Source of the DNA: Druceiella hillmani
Lineage: Eukaryota > Arthropoda > Insecta > Lepidoptera > Hepialidae
Length of the DNA: 64,000 nt
Direction of reading: 5' to 3'
Assembly: GCA_039881145.1 (NCBI GenBank)
Contig: JAYKKI010000023.1
Span: 4,130,501-4,194,500, forward strand
The position numbers were made by a program, and so were the translations under genes. The notes beneath the pieces are model-generated. The model saw nothing but the letters and a program-made list of their open reading frames with translations. It was not told the origin of the DNA and searched no databases. The first letter of the stretch is position 1. Each line of letters opens with the position of its first letter. Of the stretch, positions 1 to 12,474 are shown piece by piece.

Positions 1-650
1 TTAATTATGAAAAATCCATCAAGCTCAAGTAGAATTTCACAACAAGAGTTCCGTACATATTCGTAAATGTGCTGTATATGTGCCTAATATAAAGAATTAA
101 GAGCACATTGTATTTCTATTAAACTATTTACAAATATTAATATTTCACATTGTAAATGTGTTAAACTATATATTTCACAAGTATTCGATCATGGTGCATA
201 TTTTCCAAATGATGAGATCTAGGATAATCGCTACACTTTTGCATAAGCTTGTGAAAATTTTACTTTCTTCATAATCGGATAGTTGGTAAATAAGTGTGGG
301 GGATACATATTTTTTTTGCATATTTTTCGGTATATCTCTGAAGGTATATTACCAAAAATTATGAAAAAAATATTTTTGAGCTTATAACCCTTTCAAACTT
401 ATGACTAGCTTATAGTGACACCACACACTATATATGGAATTAAAAATAAAATTCGAGTACTTAGTTTACCCCCCTTAAAATTTTCAAATATATATTTTTG
501 TGCTGGTCAATATGCTTTATAACATGCAAAGTTTCAAGTTTCTACGTCAAGCGTGTTCTGAGAAAAATGACAGTGAGAGATAGTCAGGTACGAAAGTGAT
601 CTTATAAGGGTTTCGTTTTTTCTTTTGAAGAATGGAACTCTAAAAATAAA
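1..650 (+). repeat. dispersed interspersed repeat, family R1, copy 1
   Basis: This stretch shares ordered blocks with 15003-15502, 18345-18820 and 52140-52680. The blocks are 'TATTTCTATTAAACTATTTA' near the left, 'GATAATCGC', a 'TGCATATTTTT' block, then 'TCTGAGAAAA', 'GTGATCTTATAAG' and a final 'CTCTAAAAATA'. The right-hand tail is of a type I associate with lepidopteran genomes. No coding potential is seen. The family's class (LINE 3' end, SINE or MITE) cannot be decided from the sequence. The left end may be cut by the window edge. Confidence 0.6.
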
Positions 651-1859
651 AAAATTGCTTACAAACAATCAATAAATATCATTTCAATACATGTTAAGTG
701 TGGCACAATTTCAATCTGTGCTTTATGTATGGGTAATACAGACTGCAAGTTTTGGTTTTGAAGCATTTATATTTATAGATAGTTTCTATAATATCTTGTT
801 ATAAGGCGAAGTACATATTGATGCAGTTTGGTATCTATTCTAATTTTCCTTATTGTTTTCATGATAATGAAGAAGTTAACTATGATCATTGTATGTCTCG
901 CAAATTTCTATTAAACAATTTTATTTCTGCCTAGAATAATATATTTAATATTTTAAACTTTCGTCCTTATACACGTTGCTTATTACATGATCATATCTCT
1001 ATATTACTTCTTTGTTCCACGGTCCAATGTTTTAATTGAATCTGTAAGTTGGATAATGGATTTTCAAGGAATAAATAAGTCAGTTGAAGTAACGATGAAA
1101 CAAAACACTTATTTGAATGATGTTTGTGAATTTGTAAAGTAACAATAATAAACATTGAGCAAAATTTGTATTTCGTTCATTAATCTGTTATGCCCTAATA
1201 TATATGTTGCACGTTCTGGGTAAATAATTTTCATGAGGGTGTAATATTGTAGGTATTGGAGGTTAAGAGCGACTTTTAGCTGGGGGCAGGCAAAGTGTTA
1301 ATTTAGAAATTAATATTACAATTTTTTTAGTTTAAAGTAGTGACAGTGAATATAATAAGGTGTTAGAATAAAAAAATATTATCAAAAATATATACTGTCG
1401 GCCTATACGCGTCGAAAAGCCAAAACCAAATACAGAGATCGTATACGGCTGGAAAGGGCTTCTCAAGAACAATCGAATGGTAATATTAAACACCATATAA
1501 CCGAGTCAAGCAGTGCCGGGAACGTAAAGGAATGAATGCGGCCGAGCGGATCAACGACGGTGCCAGTATGCCTCGATATATCTTGGTATGCTATTTGTGT
1601 CGTACATTTCGTATCGCAGACCTATAATTAATAAAGTTATATTGTAACACAATAATTATTTGTTTCCTTGCTTTTATCCTAAATACATAAATAAAAATAT
1701 TTTATTTAAAAAATATAACCCGTTACATAGACGTATTCACATACAATACACGACCGTGTCCATGACACAGCCACACCCCAGTTTTTTTACTTTTTATTTT
1801 ATTTTAAAATAATTTTTAACTATTCGTTATTGATCAACGATTACAATGTCAATTTGCAG
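651..1859. other. upstream intronic/unassigned DNA with a GC-richer patch
   Basis: No earlier GTF2H2 exon could be found here, so this is probably intron upstream of the first visible exon. Positions ~1398-1630 are clearly less AT-rich than the surroundings and end in 'TTAATAAAG', which looks like a retroelement or UTR remnant. I could not assign a family to it. Confidence 0.35.
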
Positions 1860-1968
1860 ATCATATCATCACCTGTTTCCTGTAGAGTCGTACAAGGAGT
1901 GCGAGAACGATAAACAAGCGCAGTACTGTTTTGCATGTCTCAAGACGTTTACAGAATTTGATAAGTTT
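1860..1968 (+). CDS. GTF2H2: TFIIH subunit p44 (GTF2H2/Ssl1), penultimate visible coding exon
   Basis: GTF2H2 (p44, yeast Ssl1) is a core TFIIH subunit used in transcription initiation and nucleotide-excision repair in the nucleus. It binds and stimulates the XPD helicase. This 109-bp exon starts after a CAG acceptor (AG at 1858-1859) with the last base of a split codon. It then encodes SYHHLFPVESYKEC, followed by a zinc-ligand pair YCFAC, and ends ...EFDKF before donor GTGAGT (1969-1974). The block SYHHLFP and the following CxxC are the start of the conserved C-terminal C4 zinc domain of p44. It joins in phase to the exon at 2863. Upstream exons are not in the window or not recognised. I see no stop codon or frameshift, so it looks functional. 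Confidence 0.88.
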
Positions 1969-2862
1969 GTGAGTATAAAATAATTTCTTTATTTTATGGA
2001 ATTTGAATTCTGTAAAATAGATATCTTACTTACTATGGACAATTTTTACATCATATTGCTTAGCGTAATACTAAGTAAGTTAATATGTTTAATTATTAAT
2101 ATTCATAATAATTAAACATAAGTTCTCTAGAGTATTTCTCATTCGACTTTAAATGAGTTGTATATAGGAATAAAATTAAAACTTATATACTTTTCTAAGG
2201 ATAGCAATTATGTCATAACTATTATTCAACTATATTCTGGTATATATATACTAAATATAAACATTAATTTTTTTGAAAATATATGTTTATATTTAGTATA
2301 TATTTATAAATTATAATTATAGCATTAAGTTTTTTCCGGAACAGCGATATGTATATAAACGCTTCCTCTAAAAGTAAATATTTATAACATTATCCACGTT
2401 ATTTAAAGACTTCTAAAATTTGTATAATATTTAATTTTTATCATTCAATAGAATGGCTACTTTGGGCCTCCAAATTTTTATTATGTATCGGAGAAGCAGT
2501 ATTTAGAAAGTGATCTAGATTAGTAAACTAAAGAACCTGTCCAACAACCTGTGGAAAGTTGCAAGACTTGAAATATGTGACTTAAAAGTAAAGTGATACT
2601 TATACTACAGATAAAGTATCGGTATAGTAGTCACTAAAAAACTTAAATATGCGTATTGTTTAAATTAATATATTTCTCCTTAGTAACTGTGATTCTAAAA
2701 TGAACATTTTCCGCTCATAATTATTATTATATTATACTTGGACATCGTGTTCTGAATTTATTCTGGAAATTATAAACCTAAATTTTAGTAATTAGTTTCC
2801 CTTTTTGTTTATTTCCAAACTCTTGAACGGCTCCAGAAATATAGTTCGTTCCTCTTTCCTAG
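1969..2862 (+). other. intron between the last two GTF2H2 exons
   Basis: This is an 894-bp AT-rich intron with donor GTGAGT at 1969 and acceptor TTTCCTAG ending at 2862. It contains a 21-bp perfect inverted repeat (2244-2264 with 2283-2303) around an 18-nt loop, which could form a hairpin in the pre-mRNA. No other feature is seen. Confidence 0.7.
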
Positions 2863-3024
2863 GTATATAAGTGCAATGGATGCAACCATGTCTATTGCTC
2901 AGACTGCGATGTTCTGGTTCACGAGGGACTGCACGTATGCCCCGGTTGCGCTAGTCACCCGCAAGCCTTCCAGAGGTCCACCGATAGGCCTGCTCAGGCT
3001 GCTACAGGCATGCTTGGCCATTAG
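2863..3024 (+). CDS. GTF2H2: TFIIH subunit p44 (GTF2H2/Ssl1), terminal coding exon
   Basis: This 54-codon exon follows the acceptor at 2861-2862 and ends with TAG at 3022-3024. It begins [20 protein letters not shown] and continues EGLHVCPGC. That gives three further cysteine pairs (KCNGC, YCSDC, HVCPGC), which complete the C4 zinc-binding fold characteristic of p44. Spliced to the exon at 1860-1968 it gives a continuous domain of the expected order and spacing. After the last Cys there are about 24 residues ([16 protein letters not shown]...GMLGH), a longer and less acidic tail than I recall for vertebrate p44; this is the only odd point. The reading frame is intact and codon use is less AT-rich than the surroundings, consistent with a living gene. 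Confidence 0.9.
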   Translation, partial: VYKCNGCNHVYCSDCDVLVHEGLHVCPGCASHPQAFQRSTDRPAQAATGMLGH

Positions 3025-3365
3025 ACGTGCGAGCTGAGAAACTTGCATTTTTTAAACTTGAAGAACTTCTCGTTATTGATGCTGGATGGTTCACTAGGCT
3101 TTTGTCATTGCTATGTTGTCATTGTTTTGTCTTTAAGGTTTTTCGCATGCAATGCTACTTAAAAAGGTCTCATTGACGACTCAGACTCATTTCAAATTAC
3201 CAGTTTATAACTTTCTTAATATTATTTGCTATCACTTTTAAAATATATTCATATGGACAGATAAGTTTTAGTATGAAATTCATGGAACAAATAGAAAAAA
3301 GATTTTCTTATATAATTGAAAGACACATGAATATTCAAAAGGTGCTACTGAAGAAGCTTGGAGTG

Positions 3366-3371
3366 AATAAA
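3366..3371 (+). promoter_or_regulatory. possible polyadenylation signal for GTF2H2
   Basis: An AATAAA hexamer lies 342 bp after the GTF2H2 stop codon. It would give a 3' UTR of about 0.35 kb. In DNA this AT-rich such hexamers also arise by chance, so the assignment is tentative. Confidence 0.3.
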
Positions 3372-5857
3372 TACCAGAGTACAAAATCCTTGCATTTCAT
3401 GAAATTTCCTACAACACTTCATGTTATAAACATTGGCGAATTCTGATTTGTCACATGGATGGTATAAAAGTGATTCAAACGTCGTTACTTCTATGTGTCA
3501 AGTGCAGTATGTAAGTTATTAATCGCTTGAATGAAATATTTAGTAGCCCTGTGTGCGAAATTCCTAGTGGTAGTATGATTTGGGATGATTGATTTAACCG
3601 AGTGGATATTAAATTAAAAGTATTGTTACTTTTATACTGTAATAGTTTTATTTTCCAGTTGATCCTTACTTGTGACTTCAGGTGTACCCAGTTTTTATAT
3701 ATTTAAATTTGTTAAATAGTTAGATAATTTCATTTTTTAGATAGGTGATACTTTATCATGTCATTACTGTTAGTAGATTGATATTTTTTTTTCATTCTTA
3801 TTAGTAAATTCTCTACTTCATGGTAGTGAATTATAAAATATTAAGATATTTTTTAAACTGTGATAAATATAACAGTGAAAACTGCATTTAAATATCAGAA
3901 TGTGTTAAAAACAAAGGGGGGGGGTGGCGACATGTTGAATTTAATTTGTTATCTAATTTTGCAATGGAACATCAGTGCAATCATAATTTGATCTATCATC
4001 CGTGCACAGCCGTGGCAATCATAGTTGAGTGATTACTGGCTTTATTCTTAGGTAACTCAAAATATGTACATACATATAAGTGCACTCATACACAGATTAC
4101 CACTGTAAATAGATTAATACAAAATACAACTATTAAATTTAATGTGATGTATACTGCGGTATTTAAAATTACCTTAATTACGAAATCATAGTTCCAAGTG
4201 TAACCCATACATACTGCCACAACCATACGCAATTATCAAAACTCATACATACATAATACCCAATTGAGGTGTTCTCCTTCCTTTGATCTTGTTCAAAAAA
4301 CCGCCATCGATGTGAGCATCACGAGAGACTAGCCGAATCACGTGACGAATGGTGAGCGTTCCACAACGCGAAGCCTTGCAAGCATTAAAAGCTTAGGCTA
4401 TTTATATTTATTATTATTTTTTATATTTATTATTTATTAAAAATCTAACATGTCAATATTTTTCTGAAATATATGCTGTATCGCACGCAACCTCATTGTG
4501 GAGCACTACTCAAGATTTTTCTTTTTGGATAGATAGATTCGGTATATATATATATGTATATATATATATAATTTTCTTTTTTGATGTACTTCAAGTAAAC
4601 TGTATCAAACTGTGTCAACTTAGAAGCGATTTGCATGTGATTCTATAAGAAGGAAATCTGTTATGTTTTGCCTTAGGATAGCTTAAACGTGTCATTATAA
4701 ATATTCTACTGTATATATTAATTACGTAAATGAATAAAAAAATATTTAAAATAATTAAAATATTTTGTGATAAAAAGTCAGGTATTTTTTATATTACATT
4801 ATACATGATTTTTTTTACTATGAAACCATAATATTATTAATGTGATGTAACATTTTTTCATATTTTTTTGCAAAATTGACCTTTTATATCTCTACCTTAT
4901 TTAACAAAAATATAATTACGGTTAGACATATAATTGTCGTAATATAAATGTATATTAATTTTGGTATGTAATTTGGATTACAAGTTGTTTTAAGCTTTGT
5001 TTTTGCGTGATCCATTAGTAATTTCGTTTATGTGTTATTCACTGAATGGTTCTATGAAATAGAGCATGCCCAAATCCATGGCATGCATGTTACACGACGT
5101 AATTTCTGAAAAAACTGGTGCTTCCAGCAATCTTCGATAGCTAAATGTCTTTTTCGCGTAAACATTGTTATCGCTATAAAAATAAACATTTCAAAAACCA
5201 TTACATTTGTCCAACGTCACAATCTCAAATGGTTTCCGCAAATCGGTGTTTAACCGTTTTAGTGCCATGGTTTTTTACACATATATACTTAAAAATGCCA
5301 AAGAAATCTTTTGTTTTTGATGTCATTTACCCTTGTCTGGAAAAAAATTGTATCTCTTCCAAAAATTATCCAATTTTAATAAGTTTTCTTAATAAAAACT
5401 TGTACAAGGATAAAATACAAAGAATAAATACAAAGAAAATTATGGAAATATATATTGTGAACAAAAATTATAACAAAAACTGAAATCAAGGTCACATTGT
5501 ATTTCAGTCCGGTACATACTCCGTATCAGCAAAATAATTGTTATTGTCACTATTATCACTATCACTCAAAATTTGCATTACGCCAAATTTTGAGCGCACC
5601 ACAATGTCACTCCCACTATCACTTTTTCCCACTGTCTCCATGCATTGGTGCAAATTTACATTTCTCATAACTGCTATGAGTAAAATGGACTACACGAACG
5701 CTATATACGATATTGTCCACTTTAAAACTAGCTGTGCCTGTGAATTCATTCACGTCAACATTATGAAAATAAATGTAATAATTATAGAAGTAAATTTGTT
5801 TCATATGTGTAAGTGCACTTTGTATTGAAATGCCAAATTACCATATCTAATATTTTC
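3372..5857. other. non-coding AT-rich DNA, no gene seen
   Basis: The short frames here (for example 5145-5483 and 5538-5828, +) have low-complexity, lysine- and asparagine-rich translations without domain motifs, so I treat them as chance frames. A short TA/TG tract lies at 4540-4571 and a G8 run near 3917. Nothing else is recognised. Confidence 0.6.
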
Positions 5858-5932
5858 AGTTGATTTAGACGAACATTATTATTTAAACTATACATATATA
5901 TGTTTAAATAATAATGTTCGTCTAAATCAACT
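5858..5932. repeat. perfect 31-bp inverted repeat (hairpin)
   Basis: Positions 5858-5888 are the exact reverse complement of 5902-5932, separated by a 13-nt AT-only loop. The arms start AGTTGATTTAGACGAACA. No transposase or target duplication is evident. This could be a palindromic MITE core, a foldback insertion, or a small-RNA hairpin. Confidence 0.8.
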
Positions 5933-6016
5933 TACACTATATAACCTATATGTACACTATATAACCTAATATACACTATATAAAATAATATACACTATAT
6001 AACCTATATGTTATAG
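5933..6016. repeat. short tandem repeat, unit about 20 bp
   Basis: Four imperfect copies of 'TACACTATATAACCTATATG' follow directly after the hairpin at 5858-5932. Confidence 0.7.
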
Positions 6017-9000
6017 GATGTTAACCGCAGTCTATATCAAAAGGCACCTTTACAAATCCCATCAAAAGCCTTTTAGTGTTTCTTGTGTAACGCGGAAGGA
6101 AATAAACATGTTCACAGAAAAAAGTACAAAAACTATGTTACTTTTATATCTTCCTTTTAATCACTTCTTCATAAATATTTTTAATGCACACATTCAAATT
6201 CTACATTTTTATTATATGCATAGATTTTTGGTTTATTTTGATGTCTGATGATGTTTATGATCATGTCTTATGCTAATTTTTTTATATGGTTGTAAATTAA
6301 GTTCCACTAAACATTATCAGCCCTTTAGATACATCATAGTAAACTTCTATAAAAAAAAGATGAATCCGTTGCGTTTCCTGTGACAAAGTGAAAAAATAAT
6401 TTTTAGGATTCCATAGTGAAACAAGTAATTTTTATAACTTTGCCCGTTCATTCGTCTCTCACAGCATTGTACTTTCTACAGTTACAGATAGTATGATGCT
6501 GTGACAGACAAATGATAATTGACACTTGGGTAGTCTGTGTTAACAACAGATTGTCTCCTTTTCTCGTGTGCAGTTACCACAAGGATGTGCTATAAGAACT
6601 CTAATGTTCTCTATGAAAAACTAATATGAGATTACGCTCAGTTTTTTTATTGGGTGAAATAGATATGGACATAATCTTTTATATTTTGAGTTTGTTGATT
6701 TCCTGATTAATGGCTGAACAAATTGAAAAACTTGAAAGGCTGTAGGTTTTTTCTGACTTCCCGGACCACTTTTGTCCATTCATCAGGTGTTTTGCATGGT
6801 GACTTTTGAATGATATAAGTTTCTATCACATTTTAAATAAAAATGTCTCCATATTGAGAAAATAATTCATGTATGAACAATATAATGAATAAATCTGCCA
6901 AGCACAGAAATGACAGATTATCATTAGTTTTTTCACTTTTTCGTAGAGCATTTTTTCATAAAAATAAAGGTGTAAGTTTCATGGGGACAGTTCATGAACA
7001 TTAAAAACATTTAATGTTAATGGTCTTTTGAAAGAAACAAAATGGAATATCCATAGCGACAGCCTGTTGAAAGCGTCCCAGCAAAAAACGGTACGTCAAT
7101 ATTTTTAATTTTTTTAAAGTTTGTAATAACCAGTCTAATAAAACAGATTTCAAGCATCAATGCAATCTGACAAATAAAAAAATATTACCATACCAGCTTT
7201 TACTGGGATACTATTAACAATTAACTGTCAATTTTGAATTTTTAAAAATTAAAAAAAAATTCAAACTTCAGGTAACACACCCATGGTAATGTATTAAATG
7301 GTCTAAGTTATGGGCCAAATCCAACTTTGCAGCCAGCTTCTAAACATCTGTATATGTTAGTACTTATATTATTGCATTTGATTAGCCCAATTGAAGGTTT
7401 TTAAGCTAGAGGCATCATTAACAACCCTTTCACAATAATTTAATAGATTTTCCAATGGTTTTGTATATAAAGAAATGATAGCGCAAAACTCAGTTTTTCG
7501 TATACTTGATACTTTTTGTACCCTTCGCTTAAATGATACTAAAAGTAAACTTTTCAATACTTTTCCTATTTAATGAATGTTAGAAGAACATGTGATGATG
7601 GACTTTATTTTCTTAATTTCTCTTCATGTGTCTCTGTGCTAACTGAAAACATACGTGTAGCTGCAAAATTTAATTGCAAAAGATAAAGAGATGACCAAGT
7701 TATAACTAATATAATACCATTCAATACAAATATACTATTATGTTTCACTACAAATATACCATTACCGGTAACCTGTTACCGTTATAACATTACTGCTGAA
7801 AGTCAGTAATATTAGCATCAAAGTTTTTTAAAATTTTATCTACCCTACTAGTAAAACTTTGTCCTAACAAATGATTCAGCTGGGTAGAAACAACTTCGAA
7901 AAAGAAGCTCACAGAAGAATTTGTTATGGTTGTTACCGATTACACAATCATTTAAGACAAAGGTGTGTAATCAGTGCGTTTTGCCCGTAACGACTTACAA
8001 CACTGAAATATGGACATGGCTGGCCTGATCCATAAATTCAAAGTCACGTAGTGAGCTATGGAAAGAGTTATGCTCGGGGTGTGTCTGAAGGATAAAACCT
8101 GAACTGGGGAAGTTTTATTTGTTTATTTCGATGGAGAACCAAAGTAGTCGACATGGCTCTTAACGAGCCTTCAAAATGTATGTGTTTTTTACATATTTAC
8201 AGAATATATGACCATATTTTTGAAATTAATAATGAAATATGATAAAAGGAACCTAAATTCTATTTCGAATCATGGCACAATTGGGTGCTGGCGCAACCTT
8301 GGTATTGTTTCATTATTTCCAAAAATTTTAAGCATGAAAAATTTTAAGCAAAGATGTTTTTTGCAAAAAACATTTTAAGCAAAGCTGTTTTTACCTCAGT
8401 GCTATATTCATGGACTTACTACACATAGTCTGGATCTATATTTAAAAAATCTTCGAAAGTTCTTTGATCTTCAATGTTGTTTATTCCTTTACAAAAATTC
8501 TTTATAACAAATATTGGTAATTATATGTATGTTACAATAAAGTTAAAATAAATAAATAAATACATAAAATTGTTTGAAAAGAAAATGTTCCATTCTATGA
8601 CACTCAAGAAAATGGAAATTCGGTATATGTACCTCCAGGTATGATCACATTTATTATTTCTTTATGGTGTTTAAGCGCCATCTATTGACAGGCTGTTAAA
8701 CTAAGGTGCCTGACTTTAATTATTTAAAACAGCGCCATCTATTGATAATATTTCTACTATCGTTCGGTGACTTACGATTTATTCGCACAAGCCATGTAGT
8801 AACTTCTATACGTCATAAACTTATTAAGTACGAGTGAAACTTGCATTACGTACTCACTCAGATACATAAAATTTAAACATTGACATATTTATACATAGGT
8901 ATTATTTTTCACTATGTAAATATATCGCCTAGAACGTATTTCACAGGCGTAACTTGTGGTTGTCTTTTTAATTTATTAACGCAAATTAACAGGAATAATT

Positions 9001-9048
9001 TTCCATTGAAATACTTACTAAATGTCGTTACTGTAGTGTTTTTAAAAT
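6017..9048. other. non-coding DNA, no gene seen
   Basis: No convincing coding region is seen. Positions 8540-8562 carry an (AATA)n-like tail after 'GTTACAATAAAG', typical of the 3' end of a retroposon whose body (roughly 8100-8540) I cannot assign. Two 'GCGCCATCTATTGA' motifs, at about 8677 and 8733, are of a kind I associate with moth genomes. Confidence 0.5.
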
Positions 9049-10175
9049 GTTTTTAATATACATAGATAAAAAGTTAGAGAAGGGGGAAATAAAATGCTAA
9101 ACGTTTTGGAGACTTATATCTCGCGAAGAATATACTAAAAAAAAAGCGACATAATTAAAAAACATTGTTTAAAATTATCAATTGAAATTTCAACGACAAC
9201 CGTATCAACCAATGATCAAAATCATATTCAATTTCGCTGTATGGGATTAAATCCATGTTCTCTTATGCATTTAAAAACCAAAGAATATTTTTTAAATATT
9301 CTTTGGTTTTATTGGCTATATTTATTAAAGAGTCCGTCTTTGTCATATGGCTACAGAACCCTAAAAATGTAGAAAGATAAAATAAATGTAAATACATTCT
9401 CTTTTATGTAAGTATCTTAAAATATTTTTTTGCTCGCCTTAACGCCTAGGACTCAGTAGGACTCCATCTTACTGCATCTGCCCAGCACTCATCCATTTTA
9501 CACAACATTTTTTGATACAGTATAAAGAAATAGACACAATCACGTACATTGCGCAGGACATAAAAGATTAGCTTTGTAGTGCATCGGGCATCCGTATTAA
9601 TAGTTTCCATCCGACAAGTATGAAATCAACGTCCCCCCAAAAATTACGGTTGACAGAAACCACTAACACAACTCACCACTGAGTGGTGCCGAATAATTTA
9701 TAATCTCGCTTCATACCACTCTACCACAGCATCTATATATGTCACGTTCAAGAGTCGGCGATAGCTGACATTTCAATATTAAGTTCAAGGTTATCAGCGA
9801 ACGTTGAGTACCTAGCGCGTCTCCTTAATCACGCAGCCCATCTCCATTATGAAGAGGGCGAAGAGAAACACTGAGTTATTCTCGGTCGTGCAAATTGTTA
9901 ATGTGGCTGTTAATTGAGTGTGAAAACGTTGAGAATTAAAGTACGAAGATCTATTGAAGTGACAAGAAAACACTGTATCTCAGCTTCATACGATATGGAA
10001 GATTGAAATATCAGGTTGAAAACCAAGATCAGACTTATACGTATATATTTGGGTTTCCCATATTAATTTATGGTGCTGAGACGCGGACATTAAAGGCATC
10101 CAATTGTAAAAATCTCTAAAACGTTCAGCATTTTATTCCCCCTCCTCTAACTTTTTATCTATGTATATTAAAAAC
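9049..10175. repeat. pair of inverted ~63-bp repeats flanking 1 kb
   Basis: Positions 9049-9112 and the reverse complement of 10113-10175 are nearly identical. Both read GTTTTTAATATACATAGATA, then AAAAGTTAGAG and AAAATGCT(A/G)AACGTTTT. The right copy interrupts an RTE-like reading frame between ~10104 and 10183. This suggests that the 63-bp sequence is itself a small dispersed element rather than the ends of one large transposon. Confidence 0.65.
9274..9310. repeat. 17-bp hairpin
   Basis: AAAACCAAAGAATATTT at 9274-9290 pairs exactly with 9294-9310 across a 3-nt TTT loop. Confidence 0.75.
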
Positions 10176-10260
10176 CTTTTCAGGATTTGATGACATGTTT
10201 GAAATGGAGAAGAATACTATGGATATCCTGGACAGTACGCAGGTCCAAAGTCTTACATAT
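9991..10260 (+). pseudogene. RTE-like non-LTR retrotransposon RT fragment
   Basis: Translation gives, across frameshifts, IWKIEISG and then FPILIYGAETRTLK (~10052-10095). After an inserted 63-bp repeat, KWRRILWISWTVRRSK follows (10203-10253). These match the conserved C-terminal block of insect 'endonuclease-reverse transcriptase' ORFs of RTE type (IWK...LVFPI..YGAETWTL...WCWRRxLRISWTxRRTN). Only this small piece is recognisable, and it carries stops and frame changes. The family assignment rests on these motifs alone. Confidence 0.6.
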
Positions 10261-11560
10261 TTAAGTTTAGTCTATCTACCATTTGCCTTCTAAATATTTG
10301 AAACAGAAAAAGTGGTGACAACACTGAAAGAAAAACAGTCACTGGCAACAAGGAAAAGATTATGATCTAAGTTGCGTTGCAGATTGCCATAAACAGCAAC
10401 CGCTAGAGCAAAGTTGTGAGACAAAAGAGGATGCCACCACCCCCAGCTTTGAGGAATATGACTAGAGAAAATGTAAAATTTTACTTATTGGCGCCCATCC
10501 GTGAAGTGTGAAGAGGGAAAGTTAATGATGATGTCGGTAGAAAACTGCTTCTCTAAGAGAATAGAATAACTATTCCATCATCGACGTTACAGTAAATTCT
10601 GTTTTATTCACGTTAAACCGCACAGTCTTCCACACGATTCCTACAGCCGCCCATACTCAGGGCCGTCTGATCCTCGACAACGTCGTACAGCCACTATGTT
10701 TTCCGTTGTCCTAGTCTTCTTTTGGCCCTAGACCGATCCCGCAGGAATCGATGAAGAGGATTTAGAAGAATACTAATAGCGACACCACCAGCAGTTTTCT
10801 AATAATCAAAATATCCGGCGTGAAAACCTTGTTGTATGTAGATTGTCTCATTTTCATATCTGCAATGTAATACAAAGAGGAGTGGAAATTAATTTTTTAG
10901 TCAATAAATTGATACTAATTTCTGAAACTATTGATGGGCCAATTTTGACGAAACGTTTATTGACATATACGCTTCATCTTTCAGAAGGATCACAGGCACA
11001 ATGACAGGCCGTAACTCAAGGGAACTGAGAAGTGAATCTATTAAGTATTGGAAAAGTATGAAAAGAAATGTTTTTTCTTGCTTCCGCTGATTAATGCCGA
11101 GCCATAGAAACTCACTAATTGAGGAGTTGGTAATGACTAGGGAAATACTGACTAGATTTAAGAAATGGGAATGATTGGAAACTCCGGGTTTGTTTGTATA
11201 GTAATATTTGTTTCTATAATAATTATGATTTAAATGAAAAATATTAACTACAATAGCTAATTTTTTATTTACAACCTTGTTTGAATTACTGGCACTCATC
11301 TGGAATGAGCTTGGCCAATGCCAAAGATAGAAACCGCTAGTAAAAATGCACATGTTTCAGCGTTTAATTTTTATGTTCCCAATAATAACGAACGAATAAC
11401 ATTTTAATTAGAAAGACGAATGTTCTCTTAAGGATCTTGGACAATAAAAAGTAGAAATAGTAATAGAGCCTAATAAAAAATTGTTTTTCCACAGTAACAA
11501 AAATTAAAAAAAATGAATACGAAAAAAGGTTAAATCATTTTTTTTTTTTTAAATTTTAAT
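10261..11560. other. unassigned DNA, likely decayed transposon remnants
   Basis: Positions ~10600-10790 are less AT-rich than the surroundings but show no recognisable protein or RNA. The minus-strand frame 10928-11353 (141 codons) has no recognisable domain or composition bias and I do not call it as a gene. Confidence 0.4.
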
Positions 11561-12230
11561 GTTAAGTCAACTCTTATTGCCAAGTGAAGTAATGTCACAA
11601 ACTCTAATATTTACAACTTAGTGGAGAACAAATAAGTTTACGTCAAATTCGATTTAATTAAATGAACGATGACGTAGTTGATGACCTAATATAATGTTGT
11701 AACCTAATATTGCTAATATACGTACACGTTCAGATTTACGTCATTACTAAAGCACTCAACATGGCACACGGAAATTGATGTTTAATAATTCACAAATAAC
11801 TGGCCAATGTAGGTTTCCGTATTGATCGAATCTTATCATGTGGACATTGATAATATTTTTACCTGTTTCGTCGCGCGGAAAAATCGTTGTATCGAATGTT
11901 ATTAAGAGAAAAGTTTTGCTCGTTTTATTTTTCAGTTTTTCACAGGAAAACGGCTAAGAAGACAGAGACGAAATTTTGTCATAATATTGACTTAGTAATA
12001 TGATTTACACAGAGCGTATCGAAGGTCCTGAGTTCAAAGCACAATAAATGATTTAACTGAACCACTTAAAACGTTAAACCATTCAAGCAGCTAGAAATAA
12101 AGGCAACCTGTGTATTTATTAATTTAACTTTAATGCATAGTACATACGGTATAGTTAATATTACAAGTCATTCTACAGTTAACTATAAACATTTATTGTT
12201 TTATGTAGAAGTTACAATAATAAGATTTTG

Positions 12231-12234
<4 letters not shown>

Positions 12235-12281
<47 letters not shown>
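12235..12281. repeat. (TA)n microsatellite
   Basis: An uninterrupted TA tract of about 47 bp lies inside tandem unit A. It is absent from units B and C. Confidence 0.95.
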
Positions 12282-12283
<2 letters not shown>

Positions 12284-12459
12284 AAAAATCTAGGGTTAGT
12301 TAGGACGTTATGACTTTTAATGTTCTCGACTTTTATCGAGGATATTTTCTAGGATCCAGTCGACTCTAAGGTTTTGCTGATTGAACAGTAGAGGATTTTT
12401 CGAAAGAGTATTATTTATTTAAATATTAGTGTAATTATGGTAACTTGCTACCTAGAAAA

Positions 12460-12474
12460 CCTAACCTAACCTAA
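12460..12474. repeat. short interstitial insect telomere-type repeat (CCTAA)3
   Basis: The run CCTAACCTAACCTAA matches three units of the canonical insect telomere repeat (TTAGG) in reverse complement. At three copies it could be chance in AT-rich DNA or a healed break. Confidence 0.6.

Noticed and set aside
5145..5828. Two open frames of 112 and 96 codons as small genes
   Set aside because: Composition follows local AT bias, no domain or splice support, and the opposite strand is also partly open.
10928..11353. 141-codon minus-strand frame as a gene
   Set aside because: No recognisable motif, no conserved neighbour copy, AT-driven composition.
12460..12474. Telomere or chromosome-fusion scar
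   Set aside because: Only three CCTAA units; too short to distinguish from chance.
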